NCBI RefSeq assembly: GCF_029338175.1
Contig: NZ_CP119862.1
Location: forward strand, 248,001 to 312,000
Reading direction: 5' to 3'
Source: Citrobacter enshiensis
GTDB lineage: Bacteria; Pseudomonadota; Gammaproteobacteria; Enterobacterales; Enterobacteriaceae
Length of the DNA stretch: 64,000 nucleotides
A program made the translations under genes and the position numbers. The notes under the pieces were generated by a model. That model was not told where the DNA came from, ran no database searches, and saw only the letters and a list, made by a program, of their open reading frames with translations. Within the stretch, counting starts at the first letter, position 1. Each line of letters begins with the position of its first letter. Positions 27,810-36,632 of the stretch are shown here, piece after piece.

Positions 27810-29555
27810 ATGATGAAACCGACGTTTTTTCGCCGGGTAGCGCTTGCTGCTCTGCTGTCAGGAAGCTGCTTTAGTGTTGTTGCTGCGCCGCCAGCGCCAT
27901 CTCCGGTGTCATACGGCGTTGAAGAGGATGTGTTCCATCCTGTGCGGGCGACGCAGGGGATGGTGGCCTCAGTGGATGCGATGGCCACCCAGGTGGGGGT
28001 CGATATTCTTAAGCAGGGCGGTAACGCCGTGGATGCCGCAGTGGCGGTGGGTTACGCGCTGGCGGTCACCCATCCCCAGGCAGGAAATTTAGGCGGCGGC
28101 GGGTTTATGCTGCTGCGCACCAAAGACGGTAATACCACGGCGATCGATTTTCGTGAAATGGCGCCCGCCGGTGCTACCCGCGACATGTTCCTCGACGATC
28201 AGGGCAATCCCGACAGTAAAAAATCGCTGACCTCGCACCTGGCTTCCGGTACGCCGGGGACTGTCGCGGGCTTCTCGCTGGCGCTGGAGAAATACGGCAC
28301 GATGCCGCTTAACAAAGTGGTGCGCCCGGCGATGAAACTGGCGGAAGAAGGGTTTATCGTTAACGATGCGCTGGCCGACGATCTGAAAACCTACGGCAGC
28401 GAAGTGATCCCCAACCATGAGAACAGTAAAGCGATTTTCTGGAAAGACGGCGAGCCGCTGAAAAAGGGTGACAGACTGGTACAGAAGGATCTGGCCAAAA
28501 GCCTGGAACTGATTGCGGAAAACGGCCCGGATGCCTTCTATAAAGGGGCGATAGCAGACCAGATTGCACAAGAGATGCAGAAGAACGGCGGGTTGATGAC
28601 CAAAGACGATCTGGCGGCCTATAAAGCGATGGAACGCACACCTATTAGTGGCGACTATCGTGGCTATCAGGTCTTCTCCATGCCGCCACCGTCCTCCGGC
28701 GGGATTCATATCGTGCAGATCCTTAATATCCTTGAAAACTTCGATATGAAGAAATACGGATTCGGCAGCGCGGACGCCATGCAAGTGATGGCGGAAGCTG
28801 AGAAACATGCCTATGCCGATCGCTCGGAATATCTCGGCGATCCGGATTTTGTGAAGGTGCCGTGGCAGGCGTTGACGAATAAAGAATATGCAAAATCCAT
28901 TGCTGACCAGATAGATATCAACAAAGCCAAACCGTCCAGCGAAATAAAACCGGGTAAACTTGCACCGTACGAAAGTAATCAGACCACCCACTTCTCAGTA
29001 GTGGATAAAGACGGTAACGCCGTGGCGGTGACTTACACCCTGAACACCACGTTTGGCACCGGGATTGTGGCCGGAAACAGCGGGATTTTGCTCAATAACC
29101 AGATGGATGACTTTTCTGCCAAACCGGGTGTGCCAAACGTCTACGGTCTGGTGGGCGGCGATGCCAATGCGGTGGGGCCGAAGAAACGCCCGCTGTCGTC
29201 CATGTCGCCAACTATCGTGGTGAAAGAGGGCAAAACCTGGCTGGTGACAGGCAGCCCTGGCGGTAGTCGAATTATCACGACTGTGCTGCAAATGGTGGTG
29301 AACAGTGTTGATTTTGGAATGAACGTCGCTGAAGCAACCAATGCGCCGCGTTTCCATCATCAGTGGTTACCGGATGAGTTGCGCGTGGAGAAAGGGTTCA
29401 GCCCGGATACCCTCAAACTGCTGGAACAAAAGGGGCAGAAAGTCGCGCTGAAAGAGGCGATGGGTAGCACCCAGAGCATTATGGTGGGACCGGACGGCGC
29501 GCTGTATGGTGCGTCAGACCCACGTTCAGTCGATGATTTAACGGCAGGATACTAA
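27810..29555 (+). CDS. ggt: Gamma-glutamyltranspeptidase Ggt
   Basis: A 581-residue periplasmic Ntn-hydrolase precursor that removes the gamma-glutamyl group of glutathione and related amides. The signal peptide is residues 1-26. Autocleavage before the catalytic Thr in NQTTHFSVVDKDGNAV (about residue 391-392) gives large and small subunits. The substrate pocket signatures SSMSPTIV and GSPGGSRIITT are near 465-490, and the TGSPGG oxyanion loop is intact. Two Met codons open the frame; the second (27813) gives the E. coli length of 580. Confidence 0.96.
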   Translation: MMKPTFFRRVALAALLSGSCFSVVAAPPAPSPVSYGVEEDVFHPVRATQGMVASVDAMATQVGVDILKQGGNAVDAAVAVGYALAVTHPQAGNLGGGGFMLLRTKDGNTTAIDFREMAPAGATRDMFLDDQGNPDSKKSLTSHLASGTPGTVAGFSLALEKYGTMPLNKVVRPAMKLAEEGFIVNDALADDLKTYGSEVIPNHENSKAIFWKDGEPLKKGDRLVQKDLAKSLELIAENGPDAFYKGAIADQIAQEMQKNGGLMTKDDLAAYKAMERTPISGDYRGYQVFSMPPPSSGGIHIVQILNILENFDMKKYGFGSADAMQVMAEAEKHAYADRSEYLGDPDFVKVPWQALTNKEYAKSIADQIDINKAKPSSEIKPGKLAPYESNQTTHFSVVDKDGNAVAVTYTLNTTFGTGIVAGNSGILLNNQMDDFSAKPGVPNVYGLVGGDANAVGPKKRPLSSMSPTIVVKEGKTWLVTGSPGGSRIITTVLQMVVNSVDFGMNVAEATNAPRFHHQWLPDELRVEKGFSPDTLKLLEQKGQKVALKEAMGSTQSIMVGPDGALYGASDPRSVDDLTAGY

Positions 29556-29560
29556 GGTGA

Positions 29561-29594
29561 AAGGCCTACATCGTTTTAAATCGTTGTAGGCCTT
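29561..29594. terminator. Bidirectional terminator between ggt and the next gene
   Basis: The arms AAGGCCTACA and TGTAGGCCTT pair perfectly over 10 bp around a 14-base loop. It lies between convergent genes and could serve both directions. Confidence 0.8.
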
Positions 29595-29603
29595 ATCAGT
29601 GGG

Positions 29604-30488
29604 TTATGGGACATACTGTTGCAGTGATTCGGACCAACGAAATATGTGACTGCTTTTATCCTGCAGGTTAACGCGCTCTAAATCATAAAACCCTTTGGTC
29701 TTTGCTGAGCGCAGTTTCAGGATGTATTTACTTTCGCTGATGTCGTGCTGTCGCGTGCCGTCTTGATTCCAGTCTCCGGCGATGTCCTCATATTGATAAA
29801 CAAGGTCGGAAAACACGTTGATTATCTTATTGTCTTTAATCATGTAGAGTTCCAGGACTTCATAAAATGCGCCACCGCCGGAATACGCATTTGAGTACCC
29901 GCCTCGAACCCCGAACGCCAGGGTATCCGGTGCTATCCGGTAGGGCGCCAGATCCAGTTTTGTATAATACGCCAGGGGCCTGATTGACTCGTCATCGCTC
30001 TCTTTTTCGGCGTTTTTATTCCATGCTGAAAGTTGATCCAGCGGTTTTTCCGAACGTGCGATCGGCTGCAATTGTTGGTTCTGCCAGGAAAAAACACCGA
30101 GATATAATTTATTGACGCGTCCGCTGTTATTATTTTCCGGGCATTCTTTGTTTGCGTATTTCTTTGCTTGTTCGGCATCCGCCGGATTATCGGCAAAACA
30201 GGCGACACCAATATATTTCCCGTCTTTACCCCAGGGTTTGGCGCCAGTCAGGATCAGATTCTTAGGGTCTTCATTTGGTGCAACCCAGGCAATCCACGGG
30301 TTCTCATCTAATCCTTGTGGCAGTTCGCCAAACCCGTTGGCGGGTGTTGCACCCATCATTTGTTCGGCGAAAATCTGCTTGCCTTCCGGATGTTGAATGG
30401 CGCTGGGTACGGAATCCAGATTTTGTACGGTCGTGGCGTAACCGGGGGAAATCATTGCCAGCAGAACCAGCGAAAAATATTTTTTCAC
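29604..30488 (-). CDS. Periplasmic protein of unknown function
   Basis: A 294-residue exported protein of no family I recognise, absent from this place in K-12. The start is taken as the GTG at 30488: it has AAAGG seven bases before it and opens straight into a signal peptide (KKYFSLVLLAMISPGYA). The ATG five codons earlier touches the AGG and lacks a ribosome site. One Cys pair (CFADNPADAEQAKKYANKEC) could form a disulfide. A YSNAYSGGGAFYEVLELY stretch lies near residue 205 and a possible acidic Asp-rich motif (DWNQDG) near 242. Single gene between convergent ggt and yhhY. Confidence 0.75.
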   Translation of the reverse strand: MKKYFSLVLLAMISPGYATTVQNLDSVPSAIQHPEGKQIFAEQMMGATPANGFGELPQGLDENPWIAWVAPNEDPKNLILTGAKPWGKDGKYIGVACFADNPADAEQAKKYANKECPENNNSGRVNKLYLGVFSWQNQQLQPIARSEKPLDQLSAWNKNAEKESDDESIRPLAYYTKLDLAPYRIAPDTLAFGVRGGYSNAYSGGGAFYEVLELYMIKDNKIINVFSDLVYQYEDIAGDWNQDGTRQHDISESKYILKLRSAKTKGFYDLERVNLQDKSSHIFRWSESLQQYVP

Positions 30489-30538
30489 GATGCATCCTTT
30501 CAATAAATAAAATAGGGCGATATGACTCGCCCAAAAAA

Positions 30539-31027
30539 TTACTTCACCCGCGCCATAAAATACGCATCCACATACTCACCATTGCGCAGACCGTATTTCT
30601 TCCCGGTGCCTTCAATCTCAAAACCCTGCTTTTTGTACACCGCGATCGCCGGGGCGTTATCAACAAACACCGTTAACTCGATGCGATCCACCCGCAGCCA
30701 GTTGTCGCACATGTCGATCATGGTGCGGATCAACGCACTGGCGACGCCACGGTTGTGCCACTGTGCGCCGACGCAAATGCCAAAATCGGCGACATGGCTA
30801 CGGCGTGGGCGCTGGGCAACTTCAATGGTGAGATGCCCCACGACAATATCATCAATGCAGGCAACCAGTTGTTTGATGCCGGGGCGATCAGCAAGCCGCT
30901 CCTGCCACATCTCCATGGAAGGATGAGGAACCTGTAGCGTGTTGTGATACACCTCTGGCTGGGCGTGGATTTGACGGATGGCGTCGTAATCTCTCGGTTC
31001 TGCATGGCGTATCACAATGTCACTCAT
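30539..31027 (-). CDS. aaaT: L-amino acid N-acetyltransferase AaaT (YhhY)
   Basis: A 162-residue GNAT acetyltransferase. E. coli AaaT acetylates L-phenylalanine, L-methionine and related amino acids. The CoA-binding motif GICVGAQWHNRGVASALI is near residue 82, and the family signature VDNAPAIAVYKKQGF near 128. Divergent from ryhB, as in E. coli. Confidence 0.93.
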   Translation of the reverse strand: MSDIVIRHAEPRDYDAIRQIHAQPEVYHNTLQVPHPSMEMWQERLADRPGIKQLVACIDDIVVGHLTIEVAQRPRRSHVADFGICVGAQWHNRGVASALIRTMIDMCDNWLRVDRIELTVFVDNAPAIAVYKKQGFEIEGTGKKYGLRNGEYVDAYFMARVK

Positions 31028-31112
31028 TCCTTCGTCCTCTGTGGGGTAAATGTCCTTTTAAACATCATTGACTTTGAAATTTGAGTCAACCGTCTTTTTT
31101 TTGCAAAAAGTA

Positions 31113-31144
31113 TTGGACAAGTGCGAATGATAATGATTATTATT
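31113..31144 (+). promoter_or_regulatory. ryhB promoter with Fur box
   Basis: The Fur box is AATGATAATGATTATTATT at 31126-31144, close to the 19-bp consensus. A -35 TTGGAC lies at 31113-31118, with an A/T-rich -10 (ATTATT) 17 bases on that lies inside the Fur box. Iron-loaded Fur would thus block RNA polymerase directly. Confidence 0.92.
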
Positions 31145-31149
31145 GCCGT

Positions 31150-31243
31150 GCGTTCAGGGAAACCCATGCGGAGAACCTGAAAGCACGACATTGCTCACAT
31201 TGCTTCCAGTATTATTTTAGCCAGCCTTGCGCTGGCTTTTTTT
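31150..31243 (+). ncRNA. ryhB: Iron-starvation small RNA RyhB
   Basis: The Hfq-dependent RNA that silences iron-using and iron-storage mRNAs when Fur is inactive. The core segment CGGAGAACCTGAAAGCACGACATTGCTCACATTGC (about 31169-31203) is identical to E. coli RyhB, including the target-pairing region. The 5' arm differs (GCGTTCAGGGAAACCCATG). It ends in a terminator, AGCCAGC/GCTGGCT, plus nine T (31219-31245). The site between yhhY and yhhX is the canonical one. Confidence 0.97.
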
Positions 31244-31288
31244 TTGAGTGTGTTTCGGGCTAGTTTGCTTGCCAGATTAATCCCGGGC

Positions 31289-31382
31289 TGTGCTCGCACA
31301 AAACGCATTGCGTTTTGAACGCACTTTAGTGCGGCCCCGAAGGGGGGAGCGAAGCGAATAATCCTCACGTACTCTATGTACG
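31289..31382. repeat. Cluster of short perfect inverted repeats
   Basis: In under 100 bases lie several tight palindromes: TGTGCTCGCACA (31289-31300), AAAACGCATTGCGTTTT (31300-31316), GCGTTTTGAACGC (31310-31322), CGCACTTTAGTGCG (31320-31333), CCCCGAAGGGG (31335-31345) and CGTACTCTATGTACG (31368-31382). Some overlap and so exclude one another. No reading frame here looks genuine. I do not recognise the element. Confidence 0.6.
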
Positions 31383-31534
31383 CTCCGGTTGCTGCGCGCA
31401 GGCCGTGAATAATCTGCCTGCGCCACTGACGCCCGAGGCGCGGGCATTTGTGAAAGTGGTGTGTGGGCATCTGTGTTTTGTCTCTCTCCGCTTTGCGCTA
31501 TGGTGTATGCAATCACCTTCAAAAGGACGCTTTC

Positions 31535-32572
31535 ATGACCTTACACTGCGCATTCATCGGGTTCGGTAAAAGTACCACTCGCTACCACTTACCGTATGTC
31601 CTCCATCGTAAAGACAGCTGGCACGTTGCGCATATCTATCGTCGCAGCGCGAAGCCGGAGGAGCAGCATCCGCAGTACTCCCACATCCATTTCACCAGCG
31701 ACCTCAATGACGTGTTCAACGATCCGCAGGTGACATTGGTGGTCGTATGTACCCACGCTGACAGCCACTTCGATTACGCCAGGCGCGCGCTGGAAGCCGG
31801 GAAAAACGTACTGGTTGAAAAACCGTTTACCCCGACGCTGGCGCAAGCGAAAGTGCTGTTTGAACTGGCGAAAAGCAAAGGGCTGACCGTTACGCCGTAC
31901 CAGAATCGTCGCTTTGATTCTTGTTTCCTGACCGCTAAAAAAGCGATCGAAAGCGGCAAGCTGGGCGACATCGTGGAAGTCGAAAGTCACTTTGACTATT
32001 ACCGCCCGGTGGCGGAAACCAAACCCGGTTTACCGCAGGATGGCGCCTTTTACGGTCTTGGCGTGCATACCCTGGACCAAATCATCTCGCTGTTTGGCCG
32101 ACCAAATCATGTGGCCTACGACATCCGTAGCGTGCGCAACTGCGCTAACCCGGATGACACCTTTGAAGCGCAGCTCTTTTACGGCAACCTCAAAGCCATC
32201 GTTAAAACCAGTCATCTGGTGAAAATCGAGTATCCGAAGTTTATCGTCCACGGGACGAAAGGCTCGTTTGTGAAATATGGTATCGACCAGCAGGAAACCA
32301 GCCTGAAGGCCAATATCATGCCCGGCGACCCCGGATTTGCGGCTGACGATTCGGTTGGTCAACTGGAGTATATGAACGAGGACGGCGTCACCGTCAAAGA
32401 AGAGATGACACCTGAGTTCGGTGACTACGGACGCGTCTATGATGCGTTGTATGAGACGTTAACCACCGGCAAACCGAACTACGTCAAGGAATCTGAAGTT
32501 CTCACCAACCTGGAAATCCTGGAGCGCGCCTTCGAACAGGCTTCCCCGGCGACGATTACCCTCGCCAGATAA
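31535..32572 (+). CDS. yhhX: Gfo/Idh/MocA-family oxidoreductase YhhX
   Basis: A 345-residue NAD(P)-dependent oxidoreductase of unknown substrate. The Rossmann motif is a variant, AFIGFGKSTTRYH, at residues 5-17. The family KP motif is in VEKPFTP near 95. The putative catalytic histidine is in GLGVHTLDQ near 178. The ATG at 31535 follows AAAGGACG and gives the E. coli length. It is downstream of ryhB in the same direction, separated by the ryhB terminator. Confidence 0.94.
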   Translation: MTLHCAFIGFGKSTTRYHLPYVLHRKDSWHVAHIYRRSAKPEEQHPQYSHIHFTSDLNDVFNDPQVTLVVVCTHADSHFDYARRALEAGKNVLVEKPFTPTLAQAKVLFELAKSKGLTVTPYQNRRFDSCFLTAKKAIESGKLGDIVEVESHFDYYRPVAETKPGLPQDGAFYGLGVHTLDQIISLFGRPNHVAYDIRSVRNCANPDDTFEAQLFYGNLKAIVKTSHLVKIEYPKFIVHGTKGSFVKYGIDQQETSLKANIMPGDPGFAADDSVGQLEYMNEDGVTVKEEMTPEFGDYGRVYDALYETLTTGKPNYVKESEVLTNLEILERAFEQASPATITLAR

Positions 32573-32582
32573 GTAAAATCGG

Positions 32583-32625
32583 CTCCTCTGTATTTGTTCA
32601 TAATTTTTGAACAGAGGAGTCAATT
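32583..32625 (+). terminator. yhhX terminator-like hairpin
   Basis: The arms CTCCTCTGT (32583-32591) and ACAGAGGAG (32611-32619) pair over 9 bp, with an inner GTTCA/TGAAC stem. It is followed by TCAATTTTC. Confidence 0.75.
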
Positions 32626-32695
32626 TTCACCCTCTATGATCGCAGAAGGATTGAGTCCACACTGAGTCCATCGAAAACATCCGGGGGTGAATACA

Positions 32696-33397
32696 ATGAT
32701 CTACTTACGTAAAGCAAACGACCGTGGCCACGCCAATCATGGTTGGCTGGATTCCTGGCATACCTTCTCGTTTGCCAACTATTACGACGCGAACTTTATG
32801 GGATTCTCGGCGCTGCGTGTCATCAACGATGACGTGATTGAAGCCGGTCAGGGCTTTGGCACCCACCCCCATAAAGACATGGAAATCCTGACGTATGTTC
32901 TGGAAGGCGCGGTTGAGCATCAGGACAGTATGGGCAATAAAGAGCAGGTTCCGGCGGGTGAATTTCAGATAATGAGCGCCGGGACGGGGATCCGCCACTC
33001 TGAATACAACCCGAGCGACACTGAGAAGCTGCATCTGTATCAGATCTGGATCATGCCGCAGGAAAACGGGATTACGCCCCGTTACGAACAGCGTCGTTTT
33101 GATGCCGTACAGGGCAAGCAACTGGTGCTGTCGCCGGATGCGCGTGACGGTTCGCTGAAGGTGTATCAGGATATGGAGCTGTATCGCTGGGCGTTGCTGA
33201 AAGATGAGCAGTCAGTGCATCAGATCTCCGCTGAGCGCCGCGTCTGGATCCAGGTGGTGAAAGGCAATGTCACCATTAATGGCACTCAGGCGTCGACCAG
33301 TGACGGTCTGGCAATCTGGGATGAGCAGGCGATCTCTATTCATGCCGACAGCGACAGCGACAGCGAAGTGTTGTTGTTTGATCTACCGCCAGTATAA
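32696..33397 (+). CDS. yhhW: Pirin-family quercetinase YhhW
   Basis: A 233-residue bicupin of the pirin family. E. coli YhhW binds a metal and has quercetin 2,3-dioxygenase activity in vitro; its natural substrate is unknown. The metal ligands sit in GTHPHKDMEI (His57, His59) and in GTGIRHSEYN (His101, Glu103). The ATG at 32696 follows GGGGGTGA. The C-terminal acidic tract has a two-residue Asp-Ser expansion against E. coli (ADSDSDSEV). Confidence 0.94.
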   Translation: MIYLRKANDRGHANHGWLDSWHTFSFANYYDANFMGFSALRVINDDVIEAGQGFGTHPHKDMEILTYVLEGAVEHQDSMGNKEQVPAGEFQIMSAGTGIRHSEYNPSDTEKLHLYQIWIMPQENGITPRYEQRRFDAVQGKQLVLSPDARDGSLKVYQDMELYRWALLKDEQSVHQISAERRVWIQVVKGNVTINGTQASTSDGLAIWDEQAISIHADSDSDSEVLLFDLPPV

Positions 33398-33421
33398 AAA
33401 TACACGTCATCACTTTCCCTG

Positions 33422-33460
33422 GGCCGGATAAGACGCGCGAGCGTTGCCATCCGGCCTTCA
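33422..33460. repeat. REP element after yhhW
   Basis: GGGCCGGATAAGACGC through GCCATCCGGCC, a standard REP unit, between yhhW and gntR. It is followed by TTCATCGTTTGTC, so it may also stop transcription. Confidence 0.88.
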
Positions 33461-33532
33461 TCGTTTGTCATTAATTTTGCAAGTCCGTGATAAACTCGGG
33501 GGAATGATCCCCTTTTTGTACCTTTCAGGACG

Positions 33533-34528
33533 ATGAAAAAGAAAAGACCCGTACTTCAGGATGTAGCCGACCGCGTGGGCGTGACCAAAATGACGGTCAG
33601 CCGTTTTTTGCGTAATCCAGAGCAGGTCTCTGTTGCGCTGCGCGGCAAGATTGCAGCTGCACTTGATGAACTGGGTTATATTCCCAATCGTGCTCCTGAT
33701 ATCCTTTCTAACGCCACCAGTCGTGCGATCGGCGTGCTGTTACCCTCTCTCACCAACCAGGTTTTTGCCGAAGTATTACGCGGCATTGAGGCCGTCACCG
33801 ACGCCCACGGTTATCAGACGATGCTGGCGCACTATGGCTATAAGCCAGAAATGGAACAGGAACGTCTGGAATCGATGCTGTCGTGGAACATCGATGGCCT
33901 GATCCTCACTGAACGTACCCACACGGCGCGCACCCTGAAGATGATTGAGGTCGCGGGTATTCCGGTTGTTGAACTGATGGACAGCCAGTCTCCGTGTCTG
34001 GACATTGCAGTGGGTTTTGACAACTATGAAGCCGCTCGTCAGATGACTGCCGCGATTATCGCGCGCGGCCATCGCCATATCGCCTATCTGGGGGCGCGTC
34101 TCGACGAACGTACTATCATCAAGCAGAAGGGCTACGAACAGGCGATGCTGGATGCCGGTCTGGTGCCTTACAGCGTGATGGTGGAACAGTCTTCCTCTTA
34201 CTCTGCCGGTATTGAGCTGATTCGTCAGGCAAGACGCGAATATCCGCAGCTGGATGGCGTGTTCTGTACCAACGATGACCTGGCTGTCGGTGCGGCGTTT
34301 GAGTGCCAGCGTTTAGGCCTCAAAATTCCTGATGATATAGCGATCGCCGGTTTCCACGGACATGATATCGGACAGGTGATGGAACCCCGTCTGGCCAGCG
34401 TACTCACGCCACGTGAGCGAATGGGCAGCATTGGTGCAGAACGCCTGCTGGCGCGCATTCGTGGCGAAACAGTGACACCTAAAATGTTAGATTTAGGTTT
34501 CACCTTGTCACCGGGCGGATCTATTTAA
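33533..34528 (+). CDS. gntR: Gluconate repressor GntR
   Basis: A 331-residue LacI-family repressor of gntT, gntKU and edd-eda, released by gluconate. The helix-turn-helix is at residues 8-30 (LQDVADRVGVTKMTVSRFLRN), followed by the hinge helix near 52. The effector domain is a type-I binding-protein fold with GFDNYEAARQMT near 160 and FCTNDDLAVGA near 243. Its likely operators lie in front of gntK (34608-34637). Confidence 0.97.
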   Translation: MKKKRPVLQDVADRVGVTKMTVSRFLRNPEQVSVALRGKIAAALDELGYIPNRAPDILSNATSRAIGVLLPSLTNQVFAEVLRGIEAVTDAHGYQTMLAHYGYKPEMEQERLESMLSWNIDGLILTERTHTARTLKMIEVAGIPVVELMDSQSPCLDIAVGFDNYEAARQMTAAIIARGHRHIAYLGARLDERTIIKQKGYEQAMLDAGLVPYSVMVEQSSSYSAGIELIRQARREYPQLDGVFCTNDDLAVGAAFECQRLGLKIPDDIAIAGFHGHDIGQVMEPRLASVLTPRERMGSIGAERLLARIRGETVTPKMLDLGFTLSPGGSI

Positions 34529-34607
34529 CCCAACAAGTTTGAAGTAGCTCACACTTATTCACTTCTGGCACGAATGGATATTGCTTCTCTATTTGTCCGG
34601 CCGGACA

Positions 34608-34637
34608 ATGTTACCGATAACAGTTACCCGTAACAAT
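34608..34637 (+). promoter_or_regulatory. Tandem GntR operators before gntK
   Basis: Two adjacent near-palindromes: ATGTTACCGATAACA (34608-34622) and AGTTACCCGTAACAAT (34622-34637), both of the GntR form TGTTACC-N-GTAACA. They lie 30-60 bases before the gntK start, as in the E. coli gntKU promoter. Confidence 0.85.
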
Positions 34638-34667
34638 TCTCTGAACCTTGTACTGTGGGGGCCCACT

Positions 34668-35198
34668 TTGAGCACGACTAACCATGATCACCACGTTTAC
34701 GTTCTGATGGGCGTATCAGGCAGCGGCAAATCCGCTGTCGCCAGCGAAGTGGCGCATCAACTGAATGCCGCGTTTCTTGATGGCGATTTTCTCCATCCGC
34801 GCTGCAACATCACGAAAATGGCGTCCGGCGAGCCGCTGAATGACGACGACCGCAAACCGTGGTTACAGGCGCTGAATGATGCCGCGTTCGCGATGCAGCG
34901 CACCAACAAGGTTTCGCTGATCGTCTGTTCCGCCTTGAAAAAACACTACCGTGACCTGCTGCGCGACGGTAACCCGAACCTCTCTTTCATCTATCTGAAA
35001 GGGGACTTTGACGTGATCGAAAACCGCCTGAAGGCGCGTAAAGGCCACTTCTTTAAAACGCAGATGTTGGTGACCCAGTTTGAAACACTGGAAGAACCGG
35101 GCGCTGACGAGAGCGATGTCCTGGTGGTGAATATCGATCAGCCACTGGAAGGTGTTGTCGCCAGCACCGTTGAGGTTATTAACAAAGGCAGTAAGTAG
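34668..35198 (+). CDS. gntK: Gluconokinase GntK, TTG start
   Basis: A 176-residue thermoresistant gluconokinase that makes 6-phosphogluconate. The P-loop is GVSGSGKSA at about residues 15-23, and HPRCNITKMASGEPLNDDDRKPW near 42 is the substrate region. The start is inferred to be TTG at 34668 (protein STTNHDHHVYVLMG), since it follows GTGGGGGCC and matches E. coli. The longer frame from 34581 would run through the GntR operators. The stop shares one base with the gntU start. Confidence 0.93.
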   Translation: MSTTNHDHHVYVLMGVSGSGKSAVASEVAHQLNAAFLDGDFLHPRCNITKMASGEPLNDDDRKPWLQALNDAAFAMQRTNKVSLIVCSALKKHYRDLLRDGNPNLSFIYLKGDFDVIENRLKARKGHFFKTQMLVTQFETLEEPGADESDVLVVNIDQPLEGVVASTVEVINKGSK

Positions 35199-36538
35199 TG
35201 AGTACATTAACGCTTGTTTTAACAGCAGTAGGGTCTGTTTTACTGCTGTTGTTTTTAGTGATGAAGGCGCGTATGCACGCCTTCGTTGCTTTGATGGTGG
35301 TGTCTATTGGTGCAGGTCTCTTTTCCGGAATGCCGCTCGACAAAATCGCAGCGACGATGGAAAAGGGAATGGGGGGAACCCTGGGATTCCTGGCGATTGT
35401 GGTCGCGCTGGGAGCCATGTTCGGCAAGATTTTGCATGAGACGGGGGCAGTCGATCAGATCGCCGTCAAAATGCTCAAATCTTTCGGCCACAGCCGGGCG
35501 CACTATGCGATTGGTCTGGCGGGTCTGATTTGCGCGCTGCCGCTATTCTTTGAGGTGGCGATCGTCCTGCTGATTAGCGTCGCGTTCTCTATGGCGCGTC
35601 ACACCGGCACCAACCTCGTGAAGCTGGTGATCCCGCTGTTTGCGGGTGTGGCTGCCGCCGCCGCATTTCTGTTGCCGGGGCCTGCGCCGATGCTGCTGGC
35701 CTCCCAAATGCACGCCGATTTTGGCTGGATGATCCTGATTGGCCTGTGCGCGGCAATCCCCGGCATGATTATCGCCGGGCCGCTGTGGGGCAATTTCATC
35801 AGCCGTTATGTCGAGCTGAATATTCCTGACGATATTACCGAACCGCATCTGGGCGAGGGCAAAATGCCGTCCTTCGGCTTTAGCCTGTCGCTGATCCTGC
35901 TGCCGCTGGTGCTGGTTGGGTTTAAAACTATCGCGGCACGCTTTGTGCCGGTCGGGTCTGACGCTTACCAATGGTTTGAATTTATTGGTCATCCGTTCAC
36001 CGCGATTCTGGTGGCGTGTCTGGTGGCGATTTATGGCCTGGCAATGCGTCAGGGCATGCCGAAAGACAAAGTGATGGAAATTTGCGGCCATGCGCTGCAA
36101 CCGGCGGGGATTATTCTGCTGGTGATCGGGGCCGGTGGCGTGTTCAAACAGGTACTGGTCGATTCCGGCGTGGGCCCTGCTTTGGGCGAAGCGTTGACCG
36201 GTATGGGCTTACCGATTGCCATTACCTGCTTCGTGCTGGCGGCGGCGGTCCGTATCATTCAGGGTTCTGCGACGGTCGCGTGCTTAACGGCGGTCGGTCT
36301 GGTGATGCCGGTGATTGAACAACTGAACTTCTCCGGCGCGCAGATGGCGGCACTGTCCATCTGCATCGCGGGTGGTTCAATCGTGGTCAGTCACGTTAAC
36401 GACGCCGGTTTTTGGTTGTTCGGTAAGTTTACCGGCGCGACCGAAGCACAAACGTTGAAGACCTGGACGATGATGGAAACCATCCTCGGCACCGTTGGCG
36501 CGATTGTCGGTATGATTGCGTTCCAGCTTTTGAGCTGA
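35198..36538 (+). CDS. gntU: Low-affinity gluconate transporter GntU
   Basis: A 446-residue GntP-family gluconate:H+ symporter with about 12-14 membrane segments. It starts with GTG at 35198, one base overlapping the gntK stop TAG, so translation is coupled. Family stretches GGTLGFLAIVVALGAMFGKILHETGAV (35-60) and IVVSHVNDAGFWLFGKF near 400 are present. Confidence 0.96.
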   Translation: MSTLTLVLTAVGSVLLLLFLVMKARMHAFVALMVVSIGAGLFSGMPLDKIAATMEKGMGGTLGFLAIVVALGAMFGKILHETGAVDQIAVKMLKSFGHSRAHYAIGLAGLICALPLFFEVAIVLLISVAFSMARHTGTNLVKLVIPLFAGVAAAAAFLLPGPAPMLLASQMHADFGWMILIGLCAAIPGMIIAGPLWGNFISRYVELNIPDDITEPHLGEGKMPSFGFSLSLILLPLVLVGFKTIAARFVPVGSDAYQWFEFIGHPFTAILVACLVAIYGLAMRQGMPKDKVMEICGHALQPAGIILLVIGAGGVFKQVLVDSGVGPALGEALTGMGLPIAITCFVLAAAVRIIQGSATVACLTAVGLVMPVIEQLNFSGAQMAALSICIAGGSIVVSHVNDAGFWLFGKFTGATEAQTLKTWTMMETILGTVGAIVGMIAFQLLS

Positions 36539-36544
36539 GTCCGA

Positions 36545-36629
36545 TGCCCGGTGGCGCGTGCGCTTACCGGGCCTGGATTCACGCACATATTCAGACCGTA
36601 AGCCGGGTAAGCGCGAGCGCCACCCGGCT
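36545..36629. repeat. BIME after gntU
   Basis: REP unit TGCCCGGTGGCGCGTGCGC...ACCGGGCC (36545-36573), a 25-base linker, and an inverted unit AAGCCGGGTAAGCGCGAG...CCACCCGGCT (36600-36629), ending in a T-run. It is nearly the same as the BIME at 37441-37525, in the same orientation, with an 800-base insert between. Confidence 0.92.
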
Positions 36630-36632
36630 TTT

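Noticed and set aside
31144-31263. Open frame overlapping ryhB
   Set aside because: The segment is RyhB and its terminator; the frame has no ribosome site and is explained by the RNA gene.
34581-34667. ATG-started longer GntK
   Set aside because: Would be translated through the tandem GntR operators and promoter; TTG at 34668 has the ribosome site and the conserved N-terminus.
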